From: Lycium barbarum
Lineage: Eukaryota; Streptophyta; Magnoliopsida; Solanales; Solanaceae
Assembly: GCF_019175385.1 (NCBI RefSeq)
Contig: NC_083345.1
Span: 11,943,205-12,007,204, forward strand
Reading direction: 5' to 3'
DNA length: 64,000 nt
Below, piece after piece: positions 23,501 to 35,600 of the stretch (positions are counted from its first letter, which is position 1; the number at the start of each line of letters is the position of its first letter). Both the position numbers and the translations under genes were made by a program. Below the pieces are notes generated by a model. That model did no database searches and was not told where the DNA came from. It saw nothing but the letters and a program-made list of their open reading frames with translations.

Positions 23501-26500
23501 GAAACGAGGCATATTGCTGGTTACTGGTTAGAGACAAAATTTCTTTTTCTTATTTCGTGGAGAGATTGGAGATTGGGGAAAAAAGGGAGAACTTAGTGGC
23601 TTATCGTCGTCTCTTTCGCACTTTGTTTCATTTCTAATCGTTTCGGGTTTTTATTCGTTTGGGGCAGAGGTGTGGGGTTGACATCAGAATTGCAGGTACC
23701 TGAGGAAGGTCCTTTTTCATCATCTCAGCAAAAAGTGTTCCATTTTCTCCCTCATTCACATAATCAAGTTCTTCGAAGAAGCGGGCAGCCCATTCATCCA
23801 CCAATCCAACCACATCAATGGAAACCTTAAAAGCAGAAGCAACAAGCATTAATTCTTCCAGACTAACAAAGATAAGAAAATAATGGGAAATATAAGTGAA
23901 CAATCAATACCTGCGGAAACTTGCGAAGAACTAACCCCAAGTTCCGTATAATGAATAAGTCAACTGTCACTGTCTCAAGGACAAAGGGCCTCTGTACTTT
24001 AACAGCAACCAAGTCTCCATTCTCCTTCAGCCGGCCCTTATATACCTGTCCGAGGGACGCTGCAAATGCCATAATGAAGCAAAAGAGAAAAAGATTCTTT
24101 AGAAATTAGCTATTCTTTTACATTTTACAGAAGAAAGATGTGCAAAAAGAAGAACTCACATTTAAGTTAACCCAACAAAAAGAGGATGATTACAGAAATA
24201 CATAGTGAAACAACAACAACAACATACCCAGTGTAACCGGTCTGGGGAGGGTAGAAAGTACGTAGGCCTTACCCCTACCTTGGGAGGTAGAGAGGCTGTT
24301 TCCGATAGACCCTCGGCTCAAAAAAAGAAATACATAGAGAAAATGAAGAAATAATTCAGTGTATTATTCAAAAAGAGAGTTCTACAGATGATAAGAAAGA
24401 TTACCAGCAGCAATTGGGGATGAAGAAAGCTCAGAATAGATGTTAGTCCATGGTTCTCCCAATTCCTCCTCTATAAGGGCCATAGCTACATCATCTGGAA
24501 ATGATGGAACCTGAAGTAATCATGAAATGCTAAAAGTTCAGAGGGCAACAATAAAGTGTGTTTTCAATTACACTACTCTATCATTTGTCTGTTTTAGCCC
24601 CTTCCCAAAAAACCGCCCTAAAAAGAGAAGATTACTCGGGCGGAATTAGTCACAAGATCTGCAGTGCAGGCTGTACACGATAATAAACATGGTAAATCCA
24701 ACATTCTGCTTACATTGATTAGTGCAACATGTTTCTAATAGTAAAGATTGTAGTCTGTTCACATTAATCAGTGTAACATAATTCCAACAGCAAAGATTGA
24801 TTAGTGCAACATGTTTCCAATAGTAAAGATTGTAGTCTGTTCACATTAATCTGTAGCATGATTCCAACAGCAAAGATTGTAGATAGCTTACACTATATCC
24901 CATCTCCCACCCTTTAGTATTATTTCTAATTTTGTCGCATGCAGCTCTTAGCCCCATGACTTACAGCTAGTTCCTAATGTTTCTTCTGTTCTGACATGGC
25001 AAGGATACTCTAAATATATTTCCTAAAGCAAAAAGAGTCTCATCACTTTGAAAATACTGATGGGATCAAAGAATTCTCATGATCGAAAAATGAACCAGTC
25101 AATGCCTCATGCTGGATTAATTAAGTACAGAAACATTTTTTTCTAAAAAGATGGTTTTAGAAGAGCTTTTCCATTGGCCCTCTGTGACAAGGATACGCAT
25201 TATCTTTCATCCAGACAATCAAAAAGACTTCCCAACAAAATTGCAAGAGCCATTGTCACGGTTTATTCCGGATCATAGGGAAAAGGGATAACTTTTAAGA
25301 AAGATTTCTTAACAAAGTAGTTCCTCAATCTCCTACTCTATAAAGAATGTTGAATAACAACCACATATTAAGGCGGAAGGCATTAAAATGAATTGAGGTC
25401 ATCAAGATAACTATATGATTTTGGAAAAGCAACATGAGAAAATTGCACAATCCACCATTCAGATATCAATGTATAATTAAATAAAATAGATAGTATGATT
25501 AAAGTTTGCAGATATAATGGTTTCCTGAAAATTAAAGTTGACTTCAAGAAATTTGTCACGCTGCTGACTTCAATCTGACCTTATCACAAAGCTTCTGCAG
25601 CTCAACCATCGCAGTAGGTGATAGTATATCTGGCCGAATGCTTAATGCTTGCCCTAGCTTTATGTATGCTGGACCCAGTGATGTTACAATCTCCCTCAAC
25701 TCAATTGCTCGAGCAACCTCATTCTAATGATTGGAAAAGATCAATAGTTATGGGATTGAAAAAACAATTAAAAATGTGTGGTCTATGAGTATATCAATAT
25801 AAATGAATGCATCAAAGCACTATTTCAATGTTCACCACACATAGAAATCTCTTTGATGACATAAAGAAGATTGCCTTTTTCGAAATGGAATTTCATGAAA
25901 TTAACTACTTCTACTAAGTTACAGGGTTCCAACACATCCTCGTTTTCTTTTATTTACTACATTAATTGATAACCTCCGTGGGGATGACTCAAGCAGACCA
26001 AGCAAATTTGTTAATGTCACTTGTCAGGAAAAGCGGATAAGTATCTAGTGAAGCTTACCTCTTTAACCTTCTTATTTATCACGTCCCAGGCGAGACGTGA
26101 AAGAAAACCTCCAGCAACAGATGTTAGCTGGACTATACGGGTAGCAACAGCACGTGGCCGTTTACCCCAATATGCAGAAATGATGGCAGGATCATAAACT
26201 AAGGGCAAGAACTCACTGCTCTCATCAACCTGAAGAATACAAAGATAGGAAACATTAAAATACATATTCTTTGCCAAAGGACATCTGTTCCCAAGCCAAC
26301 CAAAAGCGAAAGACCTTTCGATACAACGGAAAATCCATTTATATTTTTCCAAGCCAAAAGCTAAAGATCTTGATATAGAAGGGAAATATCCATTCATATT
26401 GAAGATCCTACTCCTTCAGGTAGTTTCAACTTTCAACAGATTCAATCAACTTGGACTACAATAGTGGTAGCAGTAAAAATTTAACTGTGTCAGTATTCAC

Positions 26501-29362
26501 ATTTGTGAACCCATAGATGACTGCAAAGCTCCTTCTTTTGTATATAACGAGATATACTTTAGAAAATAGTTGTTTCCAACAGCACTTAGCACTAGGTACT
26601 ATATGAAATCACACTAGAATAAATCTAGATCCCAGCGTTTCTTTCTACGGAAATCATCAAAAACTAAATTTTCTTCCTCTTTAGGGATAGTCATCAAACT
26701 CCATTGCTTCTATAGTTTTTCGAACGGCCATTTGAGAGCAGGAAGAAAATCTCTCCCTACAACAAAACCGTATGAATGTTCGTTGAAATTTGTATTAAAT
26801 AGCTAGTTTATTTCCCTAGGCACAGTGACTTGACTAAGATCAAATATCCTACACTTCTTACTATCATCTACTAATGTCTGTCCCCACTAAAATTCATGAC
26901 TGATCATTTTCCTTTGACCTCTCAAAAGACACATCCATATCTACAAATTCTGGATACAGAGACCTTCATCTCATCTGCTTCTCGTCGCAATAAGAATATG
27001 AAATCTTCATCACCACAGACCCTTCACAAGCGTGAAAGTTCGCATACATATACTTTGACAAGGAAGTCAAACGAACGGACCTCTACTAGGCGAAGCTTAA
27101 TGTTATCATCAGCAAACAAAGAATCTTTCAGGTTTTGACCTCGAAGCCCCCTCATGAGTATGGCTAAGTCCTCATTTTCTTCCATTTGTGCCCTCACTCT
27201 TTTGATCTCTTGTGATACATCCTGCATTCTCTGCAAACACACAAATATAAAAATTCAATCAGCCATCAGCCAAAAATCAGTATAATGATCACACCAACAA
27301 GTCCATTTGAATAAACCATGCAATAATTGCTTTCTTACTACTTGCCAAAACAATACTATAGAACTCAACAAACTTTCATCTGATTAAAGATTAACAATTC
27401 TTTTCTTCTTGATATCAGCTCCCCGAGGACATGACCCTAGATAGGAGAGCATGGAGGTTGAGGATTAGGGTAGATGGTTAGTAGATAATGGAGCGTCTTC
27501 ACTCTTCACAGTGGTAGAGCAGGGTTCTAGCGTGAAGCATTTATCTATTCCCATACCAGTATTACTACTTTTACGCTAGCATTATCTTATGCTTCGATCC
27601 TATGACGACTGTTGTCTCTTTTACTTTGATTATTTTTAATATTTGTACTGTCAGTACTTTTCTTTCTTCAAATGTTTTAACATAGCTTTTACTATTGCAT
27701 TTCTTTCAAACCATTTTTCTGAGGAACAATCTGCGTACACCCACCCTCCCCATAGCCCACCTGTGGGAATATACTGGGTATGTTGTTGTTTGTTGATATC
27801 AATAAAAAGGAAAAACCTTTTTTTTTGCTGAATAAAAAGGCTCTTATTGCTGAATTAGTTAAACTTTTCCATGGATGAATACCAAGTTGAGTTTACTGCA
27901 CCCAATTGAAGGTATCATTGGTAATCCAAGTACAAATATAGATTTTGTCAAATAAATAAATAATGAGAGTACTGATCAAAAACGTAAATAATGAGAATAA
28001 CAACAACAACAATCATGACGACAATAATAATAGTAACAATAACTTCAACAAAAATACTAATTGACAAATAAATAATAACAGATACACCGGTGAATGTGGA
28101 GTAATTTGCAGCTTATTTTTCCTCCAAATTTAAATTATTCCACCGCTTCCTAAGCAGCCAAACAGAAATTCAATCAGCAATCAGCCAAACATCACTATAT
28201 TACTCACAACAATAAACTCATTACAATAAACCATGTTTGAGTAGCTTTCTTATTACTTTCTAGAACAACACTGTAACACTTAGTGAAGTTTCAATTCATA
28301 CACAAAAGAGACATTTTTCACAACATTTGCTGAATTAGTTAATTTATTTCCATGGAAGAAAAAGAACTTGATTTCATTTCACCCAATCGAAGGTACATTT
28401 GCTAATTCAATAGACAAATGTAAAAATTTGCTTCACTATATAAATAAAGAATAATGCTTATGACGACTAGTTAATAAATATACACTATATATAGAGTAAT
28501 TTGCAGCTTATTTTCCCCTTAATGCGAAACTATTCCACCATTTTCTGAGCTGCCAAATTAACCATTGATCTTATAACCAACAAAAAATAAACTTTGGAAA
28601 TGTTGTTCCAAAAAGAACACCACCACTCCCTCCGTCTCAATTTAAGTGTCTTCGTTTGACGGGCCACGGAATTTAATAAATTAAAATAGACTTTTGAATC
28701 TTGTGATCCTAAATTAAAGATACGTATAGTGTACTAAAATATCATTTTGGTTATTAAATTTGTCACGTAGAATGTTTGAATTATCAACTTGCAGTCTTTC
28801 TAACACATACCAAAAAGTAAAGCAAAACACTTAAATTAATACTCCCTCTGTCCTTTATTTATACGATTGTATCAATCTAAAAAAAATTATACATTTCTCT
28901 ATTTATTAATAATTCAACCTTAAATTTACCTTTTTATCCTTAATAAAATGATTCTAGCAACACAACACAAATTTCTATGATTTATTTTAGATCACAAATT
29001 TCAAATTTTGTCCAATCAATAAACTCCGTGCTCAATCAAACATACTAGTATGACTTGGGACACATGGAATTACCTTTTTCTAACCAATCACACTTGATTT
29101 AAAACAAAAATTTTACCAAAATAAATAAATAAATTGAATTAACAAAACGTACAGTAGAACCATCGTTGACTGGTTTAGGAATGCCATTGACCGGTTTAGT
29201 ATTCGTATTTGACTCGGATGACTTAGGCTCAGTTGCAATTGCTTTAACGACACCGTTTTTCCTCCTAATTCTCAATTTCTTTGATGATAGACCACGATAC
29301 GGTAGTGAACTGCGACACAGTGGATCAAGTCCACAGTATATCAATTGTGCAGCTGCATCCAT
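17583..29362 (-). CDS. ABC1K6: ABC1/UbiB-family atypical kinase, chloroplast-targeted (ABC1K6-like)
   Basis: Thirteen exons (transcript order): 29153-29362, 27081-27230, 26059-26229, 25580-25723, 24405-24510, 23911-24059, 23700-23825, 23013-23156, 22707-22794, 21349-21722, 19986-20309, 18514-18735, 17583-17726. Phases agree throughout, giving 783 residues. The start ([19 protein letters not shown]) then a Ser/Arg-rich stretch looks like a chloroplast transit peptide. ABC1-specific KxGQ is K199-Q202; the Ala-rich loop is AAASLGQVY around 259-267; K281 (VAVKVQRP) is the ATP lysine; ELDY carries the ExD motif; HADPHPGN (408-415) is the catalytic loop; D428-F-G is the metal-binding motif. Family members work in plastoglobules or thylakoids on prenylquinone and lipid metabolism; the exact substrate is unknown. 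N-terminus and C-terminus resemble Arabidopsis At3g24190 as I remember it. Introns hold a Helitron end, a SINE, a LINE fragment and two Stowaway pieces. Confidence 0.92.
19915..19946 (+). mobile_element. Helitron 3' terminus
   Basis: An 8-bp stem GCCCGTGC (19915-19922) pairs with GCACGGGC (19925-19932) around a two-base loop. Ten bases later comes CTAG at 19943-19946 followed by T, as expected for a Helitron CTRR end inserted next to T. The 5' TC end was not located; the element body probably runs leftward in the ABC1K6 intron between 18736 and 19985. Confidence 0.75.
21819..21837. repeat. Poly-C run (19 C)
   Basis: Homopolymer in an ABC1K6 intron preceded by CCTCCCCTCA. Its length may be a sequencing approximation. 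Confidence 0.9.
24211..24325 (-). mobile_element. Au/TS-type SINE with 17-bp TSD
   Basis: In plus orientation it starts CAACAACAACAACATACCC (the TTG tail reversed), has CGGTCTGGGGAGGGTAG and ends GACCCTCGGCTC. AGAAATACATAGTGAAA at 24194-24210 is duplicated at 24326-24342 with one mismatch. It lies in the ABC1K6 intron between exons 24405-24510 and 23911-24059. Confidence 0.88.
24713..24885. repeat. Tandem duplication about 80-85 bp in ABC1K6 intron
   Basis: GATTAGTGCAACATGTTTC followed by AATAGTAAAGATTGTAGTC occurs twice (from about 24716 and 24798). Each is followed by TTCACATTAATC and ATTCCAACAGCAAAGATTG. Confidence 0.8.
27418..27792 (+). mobile_element. 5'-truncated LINE 3' end with reverse-transcriptase C-terminal remnant
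   Basis: Just inside the left edge a frame reads [18 protein letters not shown] then stop, the C-terminal end of a plant RTE-like LINE reverse-transcriptase ORF. About 320 bp of 3' untranslated sequence follows, ending in the same CTGCGTACACCCACCCTCCC core and TTG tail as the SINEs here. TTGATATCA at 27409-27417 and 27793-27801 is the candidate 9-bp TSD. It lies in ABC1K6 intron 1, antisense to the gene. Confidence 0.78.
28626..28837. mobile_element. Stowaway MITE, right end truncated
   Basis: The left end is CTCCCTCCGTCTCAATTTAA, the classic Stowaway/Tc1-mariner TIR. The right end keeps only CACTTAAATT before another element begins. It lies in ABC1K6 intron 1. Confidence 0.75.
28843..29010. 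mobile_element. Second Stowaway-type fragment
   Basis: It starts CTCCCTCTGTCCTTTATTTA immediately after the previous MITE. No matching right TIR was found, so the end is approximate and the copy is truncated or decayed. Confidence 0.55.
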
Positions 29363-30974
29363 TAATATAACAGAATCAAAACCTTCAAAAAAAAATGTAT
29401 ATATAAATATACAAATTTATGTTTTTTTTTTTTTTTTGAGTGAAGCTTGAATTGAAGAGTGAAGATTTTGAGGAGTAATATGGTAGTTGAAAAAGCTACG
29501 TGGAAGATTGTGGAACAAGTAAATTTTATTTGAAGTTGAGGGACTAATAATGAAATTTTTATTTGGCGGGATGTACTATGTGTTACTCTGTGCCGTTCGT
29601 TTTTGTGAAAGATTTGCTATTTGGTCCTTTTGAATGTTTTGGTTGTTGTTTTAGTGCTCTGAGTTTTTATGCCATGTTATTTCTTGTGGATGACAAATTA
29701 CCTCTTTAAATAATTTTTTCTTTTTTTCTTGTTTTTGTACGACATGAAACAAATGCTGGCAAGTCCAATGAGCTAAATTACCTTAAAAAAATATGAGTGG
29801 TGTTATGCCACATCCACTCATAAGTGAAATTTCAGCTGAAAACGGCCGTGCGATATGAAATTATGATTTATTTCAAACTAGCGGTTGTTTATGCAATTTA
29901 CACAGAATTTCAACTTCAATTTCATATTATAATTTTAATTTTTTTTGTTAAATGTAAAACTTGACTCATGAGTTTATATTTTGTAAGAATATATTCATAA
30001 GTTCGTACATATATTTACTAACTATGTTTACCAACCATTTATATCTAATATAAATAAATAAAAAATAAAAAAAGGATTTGCAACTTAGTAGTATATTTAT
30101 AACAAATTTATTGAACTAGAGTTCGATCAATAGGTGTTGTATTTTTTAGAAAGATCATATAGTAGTGTATTAACTTTGTTATGAACTATGATTTGCTCAT
30201 GTGGTAAGAATTGTATAAAAATTGAGGATGTTTTGATAGTTTTCACAACTTGTGGGGTTTTTATATTTATAAATACAACTTAAGAAATTTAAATTGCATG
30301 GCCAAACAAAACCTCAACTTCAAATCTTTCTAATTTCAAATAACTAATTTCATATCATGATTTCAAATCATGTGCAAACGGGAAACGGGGCCTTACTATA
30401 ATTTGTCGAAATATTAAACGTTAAATTGAAGGTAAGCATCAAATTTATACTAGTTCGAGTTGGGCATACTGGGGCTAGTAAATACAGTGAGTGTGTATTA
30501 TTCTTAGCTAATGGAGTATTCGTGGTTTAAATTCGCTAGAATAATGATACATTGGTAAACCCTCTTTGAATATCTTAAAATGATACAATTTCAATATTTC
30601 CTCCAAATTTTGACTAAAAGTTTCACCAGAAAACCACATATATTAACCATAGTTATACAATAGTCTTTTCAGTAAGCATGGTTGCAATTATCAACCAGTA
30701 ACCACATATATTGATTCTTCCTTCCCGACCTTTCATCCCTTATCTGTCTTTTATGTAATCCAAAGCTAAGTCAATTGTTTCACTTTATGAGAAAAAGATG
30801 AATTAATCTTTGAGTCCTCCAAATAAATCCTTGTAAGTAATATTTTTAATTTATTTTTATTAATTTATCAACCTAAGTTTTCACTCTATTACCTATAGTA
30901 TGAGTTATAAAATCTTTAAAGTAAAAGTAATATTAGGAAGTAATATCTCTCCCTCAATCTTTTAAATACATTAG

Positions 30975-31258
30975 GTGCCGTTTGGCCATAAATATCAAAA
31001 CAAATTCACTTTTTTTGAAATTTTTGAAGTTGGAGTTGTGTTTGGCCATAGTTTTTGAAATTGTAGTTTTTGGTGAAATGTAGTTGTAAAAAAGTGAAAA
31101 AAGTGAAAAAATTTCGAAAAACAATTTTTTCTTGTTTTTGGTATTCCGTAATACAACTTCAAGTTATATTCCGAATATTTATGGCCAAACGCCCAAAAGT
31201 AAAAAAAGTGAAAAAAAATTCCGAAAAAAAGTGAATAATTTTTATGGTCAAACGGCAC
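30975..31258. mobile_element. 284-bp MITE with GTGCCGTTTGGCC terminal repeats
   Basis: The left end GTGCCGTTTGGCCATAAA and the right end, reversed, GTGCCGTTTGACCATAAAAA are inverted repeats. TAG is present on both sides (30972-30974 and 31259-31261), a 3-bp TSD compatible with PIF/Harbinger. The interior holds further GTTTGGCCATA-type inverted copies. Confidence 0.75.
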
Positions 31259-31626
31259 TAGTGTCTCATCTCTTTTACTCATTCCTTTCGCTCATCTGCC
31301 TCACTTAAATAGGATTTCATTTGCTTTACTGTGGAATTCATTTAAAAAAAAAAATTATAAAATTGTTTAGATTCAAGCCTTTTAAAAATTCACTTCTTGA
31401 TATGATTTATATGATTATATCACATCGCCTACTTGATGCAAGAATATTGATTCTATATTCCCTTTATGGTGTTTACGCTAAATTTAATCCATTCAACATG
31501 CGACACGTATTACTTGCACATATTTGAATTGGTAAATGACACGTATTGTACATATGTTAATTTGATGTAAATAGTAGTATGAGGAAGTTATGGGAATTCA
31601 AAATTGAACATCTTTCAGATGTGGAA

Positions 31627-31935
31627 TGGGCAATTCGCGGGACTGCCCTTCCTTTGGGAGTTTAGTTTTTGTCCCTCAAAATATTGGTCTTTAATTTTTG
31701 CCTTTCCGTTGCAATTCTGAGCTATGCGTAGAAATCATGAGGTTTTAGGTTAGAATTCCCGCTCAGGCATAAATTAAAAAAAAAATCATAAAGCAAGGCT
31801 TGGGTCGCGTGTATGTCGGACGCGACATACACTTCTTAAGGAATAACTAAAGTTATGTCGGACCGTCATAACTATAAGTTCCATCTTATAAGGCAAAGTT
31901 TATGCCTTAAGAAAAAGTTCGGTCTTAGGTCTTTA
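31627..31935. mobile_element. Half copy of the 7900-8740 foldback element
   Basis: It matches the foldback family end (GGGCAATTCGCGGGACTGCC, then TTTGTCCCTCAAAATATTGG and CCCGCTCAGGCATAAA) and the start of the palindromic interior (TATGTCGGACGCGACATACA). The other arm is missing. Confidence 0.75.
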
Positions 31936-32667
31936 GTATTTGCTTGCATTTTCGGTTATGTCTCTACTGGTTGGAGAGGGAATAATAAGAAAATGATTCC
32001 ATAAGTGTAAGAGTAGGTTTACATATTTAATCCAATTTGGAGTTACTAGTCCCTCAAGCCTGGGGTCATATTAATTCATGATTATTTAGTAATTAAAGGT
32101 TAACAACAAAATCTTTGTACGCAACTTGAAGTCTCTAAACAAAAGAAGAAGTTGTTAAAGAAAATTGACAGAGAATGAATGTTTTAGCATGGATGTGAAT
32201 GTGATACTGTTTTCACCATAGTTGTTGTATCTCATTTTCATTTTTTACACCTCACTTGTATCAATTTCTTTGCATTATAAAATACTTTCTCGAAAACCGC
32301 AAAATCCCTGACTCAATATCTTAATGAGTAAGATGTATTTTGATCAAATAAGTGTTTAAATCTTAATGTAAACAAATACACTTAATCGCAAACAAATGAG
32401 ATTAATTTTCTAAACCCATCAAATCCCTCCACTCACAACAAAGTACAATTGCTTAAGCACATAGCACAAGTTTTTTATGCATGCATTTACTAAATCCTCC
32501 TAAACGCAAAAATAAAATAATAATAAAAAAAACATTTTAAGTTGCAGGAGTATATTAATTAAATATAAAATTCTGATATACCTATACTTCTCCAACGTTT
32601 GGCCCTAAAGAAAGAAAGAAAGAAAGAAAGGTCTAGAGAGGTTGTTTTTGGTTGAGGGAGAGACAAA

Positions 32668-35600
32668 ATGGATAGGTATCAGAAAGTGGAGAAGCCAAGG
32701 GCAGAGGAACCAATTAAGGAGAATGAGATCAGAGTGACAGCACAAGGTCTTATTCGTAATTACATTAGCTATGCCACCACTCTTCTTCAGGTATCTTCTT
32801 TTTCCCCTTAATTTCTTCATTTATTGATTGTATTGTCATATGGGGTTATGGAAAGATTTCAAATTTATGATGTTTCTGTTTCTTGCTGTTTTGAGTGTAT
32901 TATCATATGGGGTTATGGAAAGATTTCAACTTTATGTTGTTTTTTTTGCTTGTTTTGAGTGTATTTTCATCTGGTGTTTTGGAAAGATTTCAACTTGATG
33001 TTGTTTTGTTTCAGTTTTTGTGGCTGTTTGTTGGGATGTTGTGTTTGCTCCAAAAATTGGGGGGGGGGGGGGGGGGGGGGAAGTATTGAATTTGTAGTAT
33101 TTTCACTACTCTTTTTCCTTTTCACAATTGAGCTGAAGAAGATAAAAAGAAGCTCTTCTTTTGGCTATGTTTGTGGCTAATTGAATATGAACCTAGTTGT
33201 TGTTGTTATTTCGCTTGTTTTGAGTGTATTTTCATCTGGGATTTTGAAAAGATTTCAACTTGATGATGTTTTTTTGCTCTAAAATTTGGGGGAAAATAAT
33301 GATTTTTTCTTTTTCTTTTTCACATTTGAGTTTGTTGTATTTTCATTACTCTTATTCCTTTTCACTAGTGGGGTGAAAAAGATAAAAAGAAACTCTTTTT
33401 TTGGCTATGTTTGTAGCTAATTGAATATGAGCGTAGTTGCTGTTGTTTTTTTTGCTTGTTTTGAGTCTATTTTCATCTGGGGTTTTGAAAAGATTTCAGC
33501 TTTATGATGTTTTGTTTCTGCTTTTTATGTCTATTTATTGGGATGCTGTGTTTGCTCTAAAAATTGGGGGGAAATAAAGAAATTTCATTTGAGTTTGTAG
33601 TATTTTCATTACTCCCCTTATTCATTCTCATAAGTGAGGTGAAGAAGATAAAAAGAAACTTTTTTTGTTTGCTAGTGTTTGTGTCTAATTGAATTTGAGC
33701 CTGGTTTCCTGCTGGGATTTGGAAAAGTTTCAACTTGTGTTGGGTTTTGTTACTTTTTATTTTCTTGCTTCATTCATTCTGTTTCTTGCTTCATTCATTC
33801 TGTTTCTTGCTTGTTTTGAGTATATTTTCATATGGGGTTTGGAAAGATTTCAGCTTCCCAAATGGTTGAAGAGTGATTTTTTTTTTGAAGTTTGTAGTAG
33901 TTTCCAAATTTCTGTTCTTGCCCTCTAGCTGTGAAAATAACAGAAAAGAAAAGTCATGTATCATTATTACATCCATTTAATCCATTTACCATTTAAGATG
34001 GTGTGTAGAGTGGTTGTGTTGAAGAAGACACAATGAAGAGACTTCATTTATTAAAAGCGCAGGTTATTGTTCTGCTTATTGTTGAAGAGCCCATTTAATG
34101 AATCCTTTTTCTTTTAATTATGTATTGTTCTTAATATTCATAAACTCAAGTGGATTTTAAGTACTAGGTTAGTGAAAAGTTTAAAGTTGTCTCCATAAAG
34201 TTCTTTCTTTTTTAGAATTGATTTCTCAAATAAATTTAGGAGAAAAGGTTGAAACTTCATGTATGATGAAAGTTGAAATGAACAGCATGAAATTGCATTC
34301 TAATTCATCTCACCTAAGCTTGTGAGTTCTGAATATGGCACGTGGTATTTCTAGGTTGCAAAATTTCAAATTTAAGGACTAGACTTCTCTGATGGTCTAA
34401 TTTCAAATACAGTAGCTGTTGAAATTCCGGATAATAATAAATAAGACTACTTTCTATGGGTTATTGAGCTCTAAATTGATGTGTAAAAGGAATGTGCAGA
34501 CTTATTACTTCTAAATGAATCGTAAGAAACAATTCCATGACCAATTGGAATTACTGACAAGCACCAGCCAATGTTGAGCATGTCATTCAGTTTCTATATT
34601 TTACAACACCTAGCGGTGGAAAAATACTATCAAAGTTATTAGGCCTTGAAGCAGGTGGTTAGGAATTCCATTCTCTGATTTTCATCAAACAAGTTTGATT
34701 GTGTCTGGCTATGTGGCTTCTCAATTGCACACTTGCGTATCTGTAATGCTAGATTTGGGCATGTGCTGCATAAATTAATCTGAATAACCTTTTTGTGAGT
34801 CTGTTCCCCTTGTAAACTTGTTTGGTCACACGGATGCTGATCAAGTGAATTAAATCTTGGCTTGTCACTGTCGAGCTTATGAGAGAAACTACTCTTATCA
34901 ATACCTATTTGGAGGCTGCTAAAAATGGCCGGCCTTCATTTATTTATGTCTGCATCAACTGTAATCCATGTGTCTATTTTCTTGTTCCGGAAACAATGGT
35001 AGTAAAGGGAAGGGAAAGCTCTTGCTAAGTATTAGTAATTTTTTTTTTTAACTTTTTGGTTAGTGACTTTACACAGCTCCTTTATGCAATTTTCTTGTTA
35101 TACATTCTTGTTTCGGTGCACAAAGTTTCTTATTTTTTCCTTCTTTCTGCTCAAATTTAAATGCGGTTGAAAGTGTTTACCTTAAGCCTTAACTCAATGT
35201 TATGAGGTATGTATGTAATAAATGTTATTCTGCATTGCATGATATTTGTTGATATACCTCTACCATCATGTTCAGGACCAACAAACAAAGGAAATTGTTT
35301 TGAAGGCAATGGGACAGGCTATCAGTAAAACAGTTGCCATTGCAGAGATTATAAAGGTATTATCAGTGGATATGCCATTTTAATTTGCTAAGCATAGGAG
35401 TGGCAGCTGATTTTATTTGCACGATTTGCATGTTTAAAACAGAAGAGAGTTCCTGGGTTGCATCAAGATACATCTATCAGCTCAACTACCATAACTGACG
35501 CATATGAGCCCCTTGAAGAGGGTCTACAACCGTAAGCTCATGTGATTCTTGCTTCTCGTTCCGTCTTATATGTGCTTCAGTTAGGCAGTCGATTTACCTC

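Larger units (their letters stand above)
29363..32667. other. Divergent intergenic region, ABC1K6 and Alba promoters
   Basis: This 3.3-kb region separates two divergent start codons. It holds a T18 run just upstream of the ABC1K6 start (around 29421-29438), a MITE at 30975-31258 and a foldback fragment at 31627-31935. Just upstream of the Alba start there is a GAAA repeat (about 32607-32630) followed by GAGAGG purine-rich 5'UTR. No further gene is supported. Confidence 0.7.
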
